Assembly (NCBI GenBank): GCA_949775045.1
Contig: OX459108.1
Location: 13,415,711-13,479,710 of the forward strand
Direction: 5' to 3'
From: Metridium senile
Taxonomy: Eukaryota; Cnidaria; Anthozoa; Actiniaria; Metridiidae
DNA length: 64,000 nucleotides
Shown here: positions 24,861 to 36,351 of the stretch, piece after piece
Numbering within the stretch: position 1 is the stretch's first letter
Layout: the number at the start of each line of letters is the position of its first letter
The notes under the pieces: generated by a model
What the model saw: the letters and a program-made list of their open reading frames with translations, nothing else
Told to the model about the DNA's origin: nothing
Database searches by the model: none
Made by a program: the position numbers and the translations under genes

Positions 24861-25898
24861 GTGAAAACGGTTGATGTCAAAAGGGTTACGTCAAAATTTA
24901 AGTTGTTTCACTTCCCTTTTAATATACACTTATTTCGAAAAATGTTGTCCCGGCAGTACGTCCCAACTCTTGTCAATCCAAGACCGAAATGAATTGAATG
25001 AATTGTTTGACGTTGGTATTGAAGGTGGCCCGGTAGTATTGACTTTGCAGGATAAACATAATTTTGTAACGCATTATTTTGCATCTAAACTTTGTCCGAT
25101 TTCTACGAAATTTACACATATAGATCTCAAAACTTTGAAGTTTGAGCTAGTCATATTTTAAGTGCGATTTGTAGAAACTATAAAGAGAAATAATGTTTTT
25201 TTTAAAAGCACACGCTTTACTTAAATTGTCAATAAATCAAAACTTAGAAGATGAATTTATTTCTTTTTTTGAGAGAATATTATTTGGTTATATGGAAACA
25301 TATTGTAGCAGTTTTATTCAAATATTGACTTTGGAAGTTTTTTTACAAACGTTTTTAAATTTTTGCGCGCAAAATTAATATAAAAATTCCATTGCTCAAA
25401 TCTCAATAAGAATTAAAACATAGTTACAAATTTACCTGTAGAAAGAAAGACCAATACCTCTTGTAACTTCTAATCACAAAATAGCGACTTTGAAGCCAAC
25501 ATTGCTAGCTCTGATTTCTTGAAGAGCTTGTCGACATATTGTTGTTCACTACGTAGTGAGCATTTCGAAAATATATCTACTCTATTTCTTCAATTGTTGA
25601 CCTTGAGTTTTCTATATAGCGTAGATACATGCTTAAGAGTCATAACTGTGAAATGTGGTCTTCTGTGCTGTTCTAAAAATGACAAAATTAGCGGCCAACG
25701 TACAGCAACCACGTTGCGCGTTCATTATACCTCGTTTGACTTCCAAGGAAAACCCTTCGCGTTATGTTTATTTACATCAACTTCACAACCTCATAATCCG
25801 TGAACACCGGTTCTGCACGAAGAATGTCTTTTTATGCAAATACAGAGACAATTCAGGCGTAAACACTGCGTCTTTTTTCTATTTCTATTCGCAAAAAA
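24861..25898. repeat. 1038-bp direct repeat, copy 2 (middle)
   Basis: This is an exact tandem copy of 23823-24860. Its right end meets an inverted third copy through a spacer of about 100 bases (TGCAAATACAGAG... to CGCAAAAAAG). Confidence 0.9.
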
Positions 25899-26702
25899 GA
25901 CATTCCTCGTGCAGAATCGGTGTTCACGGATTATGAGGTTGTGAAGTTGATGTAAATAAACATAACACGAAGGGTTTTCCTTGGAAGTCAAACGAGGTAT
26001 AATGAACGCGCAACGTGGTTGCTGTACGTTGGCCGCTAATTTTGTCATTTTAGAACAGCACAGAAGACCACATTTCACAGTTATGACTCTTAAGCATGTA
26101 TCTACGCTATATAGAAAACTCAAGGTCAACAATTGAAGAAATAGAGTAGATATATTTTCGAAATGCTCACTACGCAGTGAACAACAATATGTCGACAAGC
26201 TCTTCAAGAAATCAGAGCTAGCAATGTTGGCTTCAAAGTCGCTATTTTGTGATTAGAAGTTACAAGAGGTATTGGTCTTTCTTTCTACAGGTAAATTTGT
26301 AACTATGTTTTAATTCTTATTGAGATTTGAGCAATGGAATTTTTATATTAATTTTGCGCGCAAAAATTTAAAAACGTTTGTAAAAAAACTTCCAAGGTCA
26401 ATATTTGAATAAAACTGCTACAATATGTTTCTATACAACCAAATAATATTCTCTCAAAAAAATAAATAAATTCATCTTCTAAGTTTTGATTTATTGACAA
26501 TTTAAGTAAAGCGTGTGCTTTTTAAAAAAACATTATTTCTCTTTATAGTTTCCAAAAATCGCACTTAAAATATAACTAACTCAAACTTCAAAGTTTTGAG
26601 ATCTATATGTGTAAATTTCGTAGAAATCGGACAAAGTTTAGATGCAAAATAATGCGTTACAAAATTATGTTTATCCTGCAAAGTCAATACTACCGGGCCA
26701 CC
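25899..26702. repeat. Inverted, diverged third copy completing a palindrome
   Basis: This is the reverse complement of about 800 bp of the 1038-bp unit (corresponding to 23986-24791), with scattered substitutions such as CTACGCAG for CTACGTAG. With copy 2 it forms a palindrome with arms of about 0.8 kb. A + or - strand ORF here is only the mirror of the unit's own small frames. Confidence 0.9.
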
Positions 26703-27490
26703 GTATTGAAATTCGACTTGATTTCTAAAGCCTGGCTTTCATATGATCGCATCATGCGATATGCAGTGCAATAGATCGCAGCCAAAAATCACGCAATCAA
26801 CCGTAGAATCTCACACGATCGCACACTAGCTGCACAGGTAGCCCAAGCTATCTATCTGTGTTCTCATATAAAGGTTCTATAAGCGAATATATGGCGATCT
26901 TAATAATATACAAAATATGTTTAGATAATAAAAATAAACGTTCTCACTTGTGTCTTGTGTTTTATTGTGACTCCCTGTGAAGTTTCAAGCCATTTGGAGC
27001 AGTATATTGCCGCTAATATTGAGACTGATTGTCTCTCCAGGTCCTTGATAATTTCCATGTGGATAATTTTCATGTCTTAACTATAAGACCCTTAGTATTG
27101 GTCCTACCGGGTTGCGGCGCTCAAGTATATACTAACTATGCTAAACTTTTGACAAATAGCGCATTAACACAGGGATAGCCCCAATTCAGAGTAAATTCAA
27201 ATGTGTTTTCTATTGTTAATCGATAAGAAATCCAGGCTTAGCCTGTGCAAATGCGCCTTTCGTCAAATAGGGGCTAGATAACGTGAAACTGGAGTATTTA
27301 AAATATTTGAAAAAGTAACCGCGACAGGTTCAGAAGATTGTATATTGGTATAGCATTAAGAAAAGCGAATAATGTCTATTATTATCTCTGTACGTTGACG
27401 TACACTAACGGAAGTACGTCAATTTCCAAAGACCCGTTCCTGCACAACACAGTCGCTTGGCCAATCTTGAAGAGTATTTTGTGACGATTT
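26703..27490. other. Intergenic; partial MITE related to 36.35-36.68 kb
   Basis: No gene is seen. Bases 26835-27000 (CACAGGTAGCCCAAGCTAT ... AATAAAAATAAAC ... CCTGTGAAGTTTCA) match the left half of the hairpin at 36352-36680 in diverged form. Confidence 0.5.
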
Positions 27491-27700
27491 GAACATTTTT
27501 TCCCGTTTCAGTATTTAGCTTTGCATGTTATAAGTTGAACAACCATCAACATCATTCATTTCAGAAGGACACGCGACCATTGTAGCTGCACTAAGCTGAG
27601 TGTACCAGTTACTGCCTGTAAGATTCCAAAGCTTATTAAGGTATTTTAAGAGTTCCATCTTCTTCATTCCTTGGAATTTGCACTGGAATTAATACATCAT
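27490..27700 (+). promoter_or_regulatory. Conserved upstream module of secreted gene C
   Basis: This matches the blocks before gene A (15640-15905) and gene B (18600-18840), including TCAGAAGGACACGCGACCAT and GCACTAAGCTGAGTGTACC. A possible donor (CCT/GTAAGATT) follows at about 27616 and could end a 5' UTR exon, but A and B do not keep that GT. Confidence 0.4.
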
Positions 27701-27982
27701 TATGCAGTCCATGTTCTTGTGAAGAACGTATAGTTAATTACAACTACAAGTCAAACGCGTTTACAAACGCGTTTCGATCGACAGACAACGCTGTTTGTTC
27801 GACTTGTTTTTTTACTTTCAATGTTATCAATTCAGTTGTCTCAATGTTCCGGTGTTGACTAGTTTCATAGATTTTGTGCATTTTAGCAATCACCCATTTT
27901 TTACTCTATTCAACAAAATTTAAAAGTGGCCGTATGCAGTTATAACACTGCCTATTGTGTGTGGTTTTTTTTTATATCTCAG

Positions 27983-29534
27983 ATGAAATTCCTGTACGTC
28001 CTAGTCCTCTTTTGGGCGTTTATCCAGTGGGATACTGGTAGCGTTACTGGTAGCGCATGTCCAGATGGCACTCAAAGGGTGAGTATTTTATATGGAGGAA
28101 GGTTCGTGTGTGTTGTTGGACAAAATATTTCTTCTCCCCTAGGACCATATTGTGAACGTTTACACAGAATTAATTACATGATTAAGGATTAAGAGGACAA
28201 TTTGAATAAGTTTAAAAGTCTTTTGAAGACTCATTATCTTAGAGAAGCATTTAGCAACTTAACTTAGTTTATTTTTTTTATTTTACTTGCTTTACTATTA
28301 CTTAGTTATTTGTTTTTTGATATATCTTATTCTTAAATTAAGGCTAGTACGCTCACTTTGCTCTATTTTTTAATTACATGTAAAGATTATAATATCAGTA
28401 CTATACCATAATTTGTATATATATAATTTTAAGTAGTTTTAAATATAATGTATTGTATTCTACCTAATGTAATGCGCATTTGATCATATTTCAAATGTTA
28501 AAATGCGCAATATAAATATTAAACATTATTATTGTTATTGTGGCAATCCATGTAATTTAAAGCGAGTTTGCCGCTGCACTCATGAAAGCATTACATCATT
28601 ATTTCAAAAAAAAAAAAGGAATAGCACTGATATCGTATCTGGACAAAGCCGTGTTATTTCTGTTCTTTCAATGTTTGCTCAATGAAGAAAATATACAGAT
28701 CGAAATGACAAGGATCCAAACAACGTACCACCCTCCATCCTCTTCCACGGTATATTTGTAAGCGTATTTGTTTGTCTAATAGCTGCTATTTTCTTTCAGT
28801 ACCCGAAAAGTTGCAACGACATTGATAACATTGATGCACCAAGTGGTATCTACAAGATCCTTCCGAAGGGAATTTATAACCCGATTGAAGTGTACTGTGA
28901 AAGAGCAAATAAAATCATTGGAGGAAAGGGTCAGCGAGCCTATAATTTCCTTCCTCGCAGCTTGACTAGAAGAAAAGATGCACGTTACATAATCAACGCA
29001 CTCTTCAAAGACAAGGAAAACGTGTTGCTCAAGTTACAGAAAAAAGCCGATCGCAGCGAGGCTTACACACTGATCCAGCCCCATCCTCGATTCCCTGTCA
29101 CCAACTTTGCAGTTTTGTTGAACAGCTACAATGGCTACAGCCAACCACAGAACTTCTTCATGAAGGACTATATTTTTCTTGGGATCCTTCCCAGCAGCAT
29201 TGCAAAGAAAAACTCCATCGGGGGATTCAGGTCCAACGGTCATATCGTCCAGTTTCGCAACTGTCACGCTGGTACCCACAGCTTTTTCGCCTTCCTGCCT
29301 AACCACAACCAGCAAATACCAAGCAACTACCATCGAAACAACCTTGTATACGAAAAAAGGGGTGTGGCGGTTGATTGGCGTTCCAAGGCAAAACCCATTA
29401 CCAGCCCCGACCGCATGATGCCAAACGAGTTCTTTTTCCTCACGGAGCTGCATTTTGGAGGCTGTGGCACTTACACGTCAAGTGACCGTTGGAATAAGTT
29501 TGGATACCACGCCACAGCTATTGGAATTCGCTAA
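27983..29534 (+). CDS. Secreted protein of unknown function, paralog C
   Basis: Exons 27983-28078 and 28800-29534 join in phase 0 and encode 276 residues. The signal exon is the longest of the three (MKFLYVLVLFWAF, then GSVTGSAC). The ATG again follows a splice acceptor (TATATCTCAG). The mature chain opens SCNDI...PSGIYKI...EVYC and ends GYHATAIGIR. The middle differs from A and B (NCHAGTHSFFAFLPN for NCDANPNSYFAFFPN). The 721-bp intron holds an insertion with a SINE-like tail (28430-28550). Poly(A) signal at 29907. The 3' flank is nearly identical to that of gene B. Same unknown family; five mature cysteines conserved. Confidence 0.88.
28079..28799. other. Gene C intron with A/T-rich insertion
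   Basis: The intron is much longer than in genes A and B. Bases 28430-28550 look like the 3' end of a dispersed element (AATGCGCAATATAAATATTA, then a TTATTATTGTTATTG tail). The small frames here (28503-28685) have no support. Confidence 0.45.
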
Positions 29535-30930
29535 TTAATCAGGAATAACAAGGCTTTGCCTTTCCCACTGTCTTAAAGATTTAGTGTTGCTTCAATTCAC
29601 AACTTAATTATGTAGCTTTGGTCAGTTGTAAACCAATTTAATAATCATGCATGAGCATATGTTCACCCTAGTTAGATGATCGTTTCCACTGTCGTGAAGA
29701 TTTAGTGTTGTTTTTAGTATAGTTTATAGCTGCCATGTAATCACGAAACACAATAATTCATTCCCTCTCTCCTTTATGTAGGGTTTTTGTTGTAAACCAT
29801 AAGGTTAAACCCTCATAATAAACATATACACCTATAGATGATGCATGACACAACTAGTATATTGTAGCTGTTCTTTGTAATCAAAGGCAGAGTAAAGAAG
29901 GTCAACAATAAAATAGAGTTGACTTGAATGTCATCCAACCATGTGTTATACTTTATTTTCTATTTCGTTATTCCTTTCAAACAAAAATCTCTTCTCTTTT
30001 GCAATTGCTTAAATTGCGTCAATTATCGTTTAGATCATTCCATCACTGTATTTATATCTTAACGATTCAATGCATCAGTCAATGGAAATAGTTTTCGGGA
30101 TTCCATCCTCCAATTAGCGTTTAGATCAGAGATAAGATAAGACAATCCTGTAATGCTGATTAGATAACAGCATAGACGAAAGTATGCGAATACATTAGCG
30201 GCGGTCACATTTTTGGGCTTTTTGCTGTAAATCATGGAATATGGAATCTAAGAATTTCTGAATGTCAGAATATCCAAACGTTTTCTCTGCCTACATAAAA
30301 CCTAGCTGATTAGCCACTTACCCACACTTCCTAGCGATCTTAACTGTCCTAACTATTCTGTTTCTTTTTACTCTTTTTTTGTTCTAAATGAATTGAATCC
30401 AAATATGCAAACTCCTTAACTGTCTAGCCTTGTGTTTATGCTGGAACATAATAGAGTGTGTGGGTGTCTGCCGAAAACAAAAGTTATTAGGCTGAGTAGT
30501 CACCATATTTGGTGTATATACTACTTTTGATTATTTCGAAATTTGTTAGCATGAAACTGTTTTCGTTGGATTTCTCTTTCTTGTAGACCTTTTAACTGTG
30601 CATCCTTTCTTTGTATTTCTTCCTTGGCTGTCAGATATAAACTGGAGATATTTTTCTTTAAGATAATATTCTGCTCCTTTAGTAATTGATTCTGTGAGGA
30701 GACAAAACGTTGATAAACGTTTATGATTTTTGTCTTGGTGCAAAGAGGTTGGCAATATCGGGGGGGGGGGGGGGGGGGGGGTCACGTCATTTTTGGAAGC
30801 TATATAGGGTGGGGTTGTTACTAATTTTATGTAGCTTTGGTTATGATTATCTGGGCAAATATAGGGGGGATATGATATTTTTTATCAACTAAGCAAGAAG
30901 GGGGGTTTGTGTAATATTTGGAAAGACAAC
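29535..30930. repeat. 1.4-kb 3' flank of gene C, duplicate of 20718-22160
   Basis: See the copy after gene B. This copy carries a longer uninterrupted G run (about 30761-30781) and is next to the remaining FLASH-like exons, so it is likely the ancestral arrangement. Confidence 0.9.
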
Positions 30931-32603
30931 TAAGATTTTGCTGCCCCCCACTGCCAATACACTAATAAATGAAAGCCCCCAGTTTGTCAACCTATCAGGC
31001 ACTATGCATCAACACTATGGATACCCGGGGGTAGGGGGGCTCCCTTGAAAATTTGATAGGGGTGCTCGACGGACGGTTTTGAAAAAACCCCTAAAAGGTA
31101 CACATAAAAAACTCAGATATTTATTTCAGACCCTAAAAGGTACAACCACATTTAACATTTTTTTTAATTTAAAACCCTAAAAGGTCTGTCAAGCACCCCT
31201 ATCCATTTTTCAAGGTTGTCCACCCCTCGGGATGGATATCCAGTTGATCACAACTTAACACAACACAATACATTTCTTCATGACTCAACAAATGCTTTTC
31301 ATGAGACAAATGATCATGCAACCTAAATTTCTTAAAAGCTTGAAATATAAATGTATGTAATACCAAGTCATTCAACACAAGATGTCTCAAATTTGAAACT
31401 CATAGGTAAAATACTAACCTCTTGTGCAAGTTCTTTCACTTTTTTCTGACTTCCATCATATAATTCTTTCAACTACAAAACAATAGATCGTGAGCTCTTA
31501 AAAAAACTTGACATCAACATTGAAATGTCGCTTTAATTTACTCTCATTAGTTTTCATCTTAAAATACAAACAAATAAATGAAATTTATAAATAAATAAAT
31601 TCTTTAATAAATAAACAAAAAAGTAAGATAAACAAAGGATCAATTTCTAAGGAAAATTAGAATTCAAAATATCAGTAGGCACTTGCTATTATTTTATAAA
31701 GAAAATAATAAAAAGCAGCTAGAAAAAATCATTATAATTGCAGTAGCAATTGCCAATAGTTAAACATGTATGACACTGTATAAAATAGAGTAATAAAATA
31801 TAATAAAAATCAACATGTGAGTTTGAATGAAGTATGCTTGTAAATAAACACTGCGGTCAAACGACTATGCATGCATGGCAAAATTTTCACAGCGGTAAAT
31901 TTGCCATTGTAAACATTAGGAATTTCGAACTACAGTGTTTGAAGTCAATTTATAAGAAATTCCCTGAATATATAAGCTTGAAATTTTGTGTACATAACCT
32001 TTGTTATATTTTTAAAGCTACCATGAGTCTATACTTTTGTATTTTTCTTGATATTTTGAGAAAAAAGCGATGAAAGTCGTACACTCCATCGTTTTTTATA
32101 GAGTCCGTACAAATGTCAGATTTGTGTGCTGGATCTGATTTTACTTGTTGTTTTTTTTCGCGCATGCGTGGTCGTTTGACCGCTGTGTTTTGTAAATATA
32201 GAATGTAGTGATTGATTGATTGATTGATTGATTGATGAACTGTATATAGAGAAGGTTTAAAAAGTATTTACAAAATACACCAGTTTAGCATAGCTAATCT
32301 TACACTGGGCCTTCTAGGCAAGAAAATTGAATAAATAATTTGTGTAGAAGTAAGAATAAATAAATTAAATAATAGTGCGGAGTTAGTATTGCTGTCTTTT
32401 ATACAAGGTATACATATTACCTTTAAATCTAAAAATCATTTGATCTAAAACAAACTTACTTCGTTGTAGTGCATGTCTTGTCTGTCGTGCAGATCACCAT
32501 ATAGTTCGTCTTCAAACGTATCATTTTTGCTGTCTTCATTGTTGTCTGCACCAAAAAAGTCTTCACCTACACCTCCAATATCTTCTTTATCATAATTGGT
32601 CAT
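30521..32603 (-). CDS. CASP8AP2: FLASH/CASP8AP2-like N-terminal region, three exons, possibly truncated
   Basis: On the - strand three exons join in phase 0: 32603-32460 (48 codons from the ATG), 31472-31419 (18 codons) and 30691-30521 (56 codons, TAG). The product of 122 residues begins with an acidic stretch ending FEDELYGDLHD, like the LDLY motif of FLASH. A coiled coil follows: LKELYDGSQKKVKELAQE, then ILKKNISSLYLTAKEEIQRK. The last part resembles the conserved NQSLKKNIS...EINRKDEEI block near the N-terminus of vertebrate FLASH, including the terminal FRNN. Family knowledge: FLASH binds Lsm11 in the U7 snRNP and recruits the cleavage complex to replication-dependent histone pre-mRNA. Full-length vertebrate FLASH is far longer. 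Either exon 3 splices onward (a GTAGTA donor overlaps the stop at 30521-30524) or the gene is a short or broken form. The long C-terminal region is not in the window as far as I can see. Confidence 0.65.
31018..31242. mobile_element. MITE hairpin in FLASH-like intron 2
   Basis: TGGATACCCGGGGGTAGGGG at the left is mirrored imperfectly by CACCCCTCGGGATGGATATC at the right. Inner CCCTAAAAGGTAC repeats occur three times. Confidence 0.75.
31839..32199. mobile_element. MITE hairpin in FLASH-like intron 1
   Basis: The terminal inverted repeat contains GCGGTCAAACGAC, with TTTGTAAATA at its outer edge, on both sides (left 31839, right ending 32199). The interior ORF 31834-32073 is part of the element and has no other support. 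Confidence 0.75.
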
Positions 32604-33429
32604 TCTAAAGTTAAATTATTTGGAGATAAGTACTAAATTTGATGTGAAATTTTGAATATCATCTTTTGCAAATATCATCAGGCGTTGCTAATAGAGCCGA
32701 GAAGAAATGGTAATGAAGGTATGTTTGGTAATTGGGGTTCCTGTGGTCATAATTACTCCATTGGCCTAGCTACAATGTTTATTTAATTTCGTAGTTTTTT
32801 TTAGACATATATTGATTTGATCTGCGGTTATGAAAGTATGTATGATGATGATGATGATCCGTGCACACTCTACCAAGGCAAAAAATAACAAACAAACTAG
32901 TTTGTTAATCATGCTCAAATCGGTACACAAGATTAATTAGTCAGCCTGGACAGTTACCACCAAACCGGGGCACCAAATCGAAACATCGAAAAAACAATAG
33001 AGTAATTCCAAACAATTGCCCTCAGAGATTAAACCTAACCAAACAATAGCGGTACTGTATTAGTGGGCCAACGAAAACGCAGCTTTCGACTGGTGCTGCA
33101 TTACTATAAATATATTAAATATAAATATAAGACATTACATTGATTTGTTGCATAATAAATGAGTGCTTTATTATCATGACTTTGTGACAAATATGGTATT
33201 TAGTATCTATTAGTTTCAGTCACATGCATTGACAAATACTTCAAATACTAGAAAAACTACATCCAACTATACATGTCAAATACTTTAAATACTAGACATA
33301 AACTTATACAACGTTTATTTAAAAGTTGTATGTTTAATGTTTAAGACCATTCATACACTCTTATAAATTATGTTTAAGTCTAACTTAATGTTAAGATATG
33401 GAACAATCTTCCTTGAGGGGGAAATTGGG
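32604..33429. other. Intergenic, no gene seen
   Basis: This stretch separates the start of the FLASH-like gene from the 3' side of the P450. It contains a short (GAT)n run near 32844 and the repeated phrase CAAATACTTCAAATACTAG / CAAATACTTTAAATACTAG, and nothing that looks coding. The FLASH-like promoter should lie just right of 32603. Confidence 0.5.
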
Positions 33430-33800
33430 GGGGGGGGGGGGGGGGGGGGGTTGAATCCCGCATTACCGCAAAAAATTCTTCAAAAATCCCGCATTACCGC
33501 AAACAAATATCGCAAATACCGCATACCGCACAACATTTAATTAAAATCAAACGTTTTCGGTTTTTTCACCATCCATACGTACCAAAAAAATACAAAGAAC
33601 AAACACCGTTAATATCGCATACCGCAGGAATTCTAAATCCCGCATTACCGCTAGATTTTGCTTATTTCACCGAAATACCGCTTAAAAAGGAATAAATATC
33701 GCATAACGAAGGTATCCTAAATCCCGCATAACCGTGAAAATGTATTCCTTTTACCGCAATATCGCATTAAAAAATGGCCAATACCGCAAACCCCAATGTC
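33428..33800. repeat. Poly-G tract plus degenerate CGCATTACCGC array
   Basis: A run of more than 20 G (33428-33450) is followed by many diverged copies of ATCCCGCATTACCGCAAA in direct orientation, down to about 33800, directly next to the P450 stop. It is a decayed simple satellite; the G run could form a quadruplex. Confidence 0.75.
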
Positions 33801-33865
33801 CCCCTCTGATGATAATGCATGACAATAATGATTTAGTTATACAATTAATGACGATTGACTGCTGG

Positions 33866-36123
33866 TCAACGTTCTTTTGCTACAACTCTGAATGGTTTTG
33901 GATTGAATGTCAGCCCAAGCTCCCCATCATTGAGATCTGGCGAAGGGCATCCTGGGGGATTCTCGAATTTGAACTTTAACAGCAAAGTTGCGGCCAGCAG
34001 AAACAGCTCCTGTTTAGCTAGAGATTCGCCAACACACGCTCGACGCCCTGCACCAAACGGCATGTAACTCATCTTCATCGTTCCAGTAAAGTGGCCATTG
34101 GAATCGAGAAATCTTTCTGGGTTAAATTCAGAAGGATTTTTCCACTCTCTCGCATCGTTGTTGATAGCATAGAAATTCATCAGAACTGTGGTATCTTTTG
34201 GGATTTTGTAGCCAGCCAAAGTTGTATTGCTCTTAGTCTTGTGTGGAAAAACAGGAGCGATTGAATGACGTCGAAGGACTTCTGTCAGGGTTGCTTCAAG
34301 GAAGTGGCATTCTTTTCTCTTGGCGAGTCCAACTTCATGGTCAACATCACCAAACTGTTCTCGTAATTGTGCGTGGACTTTCTCCTGGATTTGCGGATAT
34401 TTGACCATTTCCGCTAGCAGCCAGTAAAGTGTAGATGTTGTTGTCTCACTTCCTGCCCGAAAAAGCGCGTCGCTGGAGGACATGATGTACGAATCGTCAG
34501 CAAGTTCACGAGCCTTGGCGTCTTCTTTTTCTTCGTCGAGTTTTGCCTGGAGGAGAGCGTCCAGTAGATGGCGTACCTAGTAGTAATAAAAATAACGACA
34601 AGAACATCATCAGAATCTCATCATCAATACCATGATAATTGTCATCCCCTTTCTAATAGTTTTAAATCACCTCACCATATTATTATATGATATCATCATC
34701 ACCATTGTATTAACAACCATCGGTATAACAATGGTGATGGTAGTGCATGAGGATCATGATCATGATAGTGCAGGTTGTGCCAATGTAATGCGCATTAGAT
34801 CATATATATGCATGCATATACAGTTATTTCAAAAAGCGTTGAATACTGAATAGTACATTCCAAGACCAAAGGGCATTGTGGGTCTTATTGATTCGTAATA
34901 AATAATACATCTACAACGATACTTACTCCCCATAACTAGCTCGTATATTGTTTTGAATGGAATGCACTAAGAATGAAATAAGTAATTATCATTTATTTTA
35001 CATTAAACAATATTACATGACCCAAAATGCATTTCGGTCTTGCAATGCACTTTTCAGTAGTATTCAGTATTCTACGTTTTTTGAAATGGCTGTATAAGTA
35101 TTTTGCGCTTTATGAGTATCATATTAATTATCGAGTCAGGATCATTATTATATGATAATCATTATAGGATCATTATCATTATGATAATCATGATCGTGCA
35201 TGATCATTGTAATAATTGATTGATCGTCATCGTCATAGTAACTATACATGCATGTGATACTAATAATGATTATTGGATCAGCATCAGCATCATCGTCATG
35301 CATGATAATAATTGTGTCAGTGAAGTTAGGATGAGTATGTACAAACCTCGTTTTCTTGGAAGGTTTTCTTGATTCTGAAATACCGCTCATCTCTGATCCT
35401 GGCTCGTTTTGCGGTAAGCTCTCCAAGCAGCTTAGTTTGCGGTATGGGGAAATTGGCGAGCCATGGAAAAATATTGAGAATGTTCATTGGGCCTAGCATG
35501 TATGCAACACCATTGCTAAACTCAACATGGTCAACAAATTCCTGGTCGTCCATCTCAAAGTGTTTAGTACCATAAAGAACAGTGTGCAGGACATTGACAA
35601 TTGCCAAGCACAAATCCATCTTTGGGTCAAACGGTTCACCGTTGTGATTTCGCAGCCTATTCGTTATTTCTTTTGCTTCGTGTAGTATCCTTCCTTCAAG
35701 ACGAGGCTGGTACATTCGCAATGCTGAGTGGACAATCTTTCGGCACAAGACCAATGCAGGACCATAATCACTAAAGCCAAGCCCTTTACCACCACGGGAT
35801 AAATAATATGTAGTAAAAAGATAAGGTCTTCCAGAAAACGTGTCTTTTTGGTTGATAAGTGCTTCACGCGCTAGCTTCACCGAGTTGATTACAACGGTTG
35901 CCCGTCCGGGGAGGTACACAGTAAAAACGTCACCGTAATCTTTGGCTAACTTCTCCAGTGTCTGGAACATGAACCGGCGCTTGTGGAGAATCAAACTTGG
36001 GAGTGTTCCGACGATTGGAAATCGATGTGGCCCTGGTGGGAGTCCTCGAGGTGACGTAGCCCATTGGATAGCGTAAATGAACAATAAAAAGGCGCCAATA
36101 AAACTTGCAATTTCAACAAGCAT
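33866..36123 (-). CDS. Cytochrome P450, clan 2 (CYP1/CYP17-like), complete
   Basis: Two exons on the - strand, 36123-35347 (259 codons) and 34576-33866 (236 codons plus TGA), join in phase 0 and give 495 residues, normal for a microsomal P450. Residues 3-22 form the membrane anchor, followed by the proline hinge LPPGP (28-32). The oxygen-binding helix I motif is AGSETT (300-305), the K-helix ExxR is EVLR (358-361), the PERF motif is at 412-415, and the heme loop PFGAGRRAC has its cysteine at 440. The run FSGRPYLFTTYY...SFSD-like GLGFSDYGP resembles CYP1 and CYP17 enzymes. Such enzymes are heme monooxygenases of the endoplasmic reticulum that need NADPH-P450 reductase. The substrate cannot be deduced. 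The single intron carries a MITE and CAT/GAT repeats. Confidence 0.92.
34821..35094. mobile_element. MITE in the P450 intron
   Basis: The left end CAGTTATTTCAAAAAGCGTT continues into GAATACTGAATAG. It is mirrored at the right (TATTCAGTATTC...TTTTTTGAAATGGCTG). Inner GACC..AAA.GCAT.. blocks also occur at 18000-18140. Confidence 0.75.
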
Positions 36124-36351
36124 TTTGGATGGTATTCTGTGAATTTAAAATAGTTCAAAACATGCAGTTAGAAGTTACTATAAATTGCATGTGATGTTTA
36201 TAACAATTGATCGATGATAATCGCTTTGAATTTATGTAAAAATCTTTGTCCTACGACAAAAAATGTTTCTCTGCAACAACTGAGTTATATAAATTCAATC
36301 TGGTTTGAAGTCGTACTTAGGGTCGCAGCATCAATGAATGGACTGTCGCAT
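36124..36351. other. 5' flank of the P450 gene
   Basis: This is the region just upstream of the P450 ATG on the - strand. No TATA or other element could be assigned with confidence. A foldback element begins at 36352. Confidence 0.35.

Noticed and set aside
25791..26207. 138-codon - strand ORF in the palindrome
   Set aside because: It joins the inverted copies of the repeat's short frames across the spacer and has no recognisable domain.
35148..35426. 92-codon - strand frame overlapping the P450
   Set aside because: It is out of frame with the P450 and runs through intronic CAT/GAT repeats.
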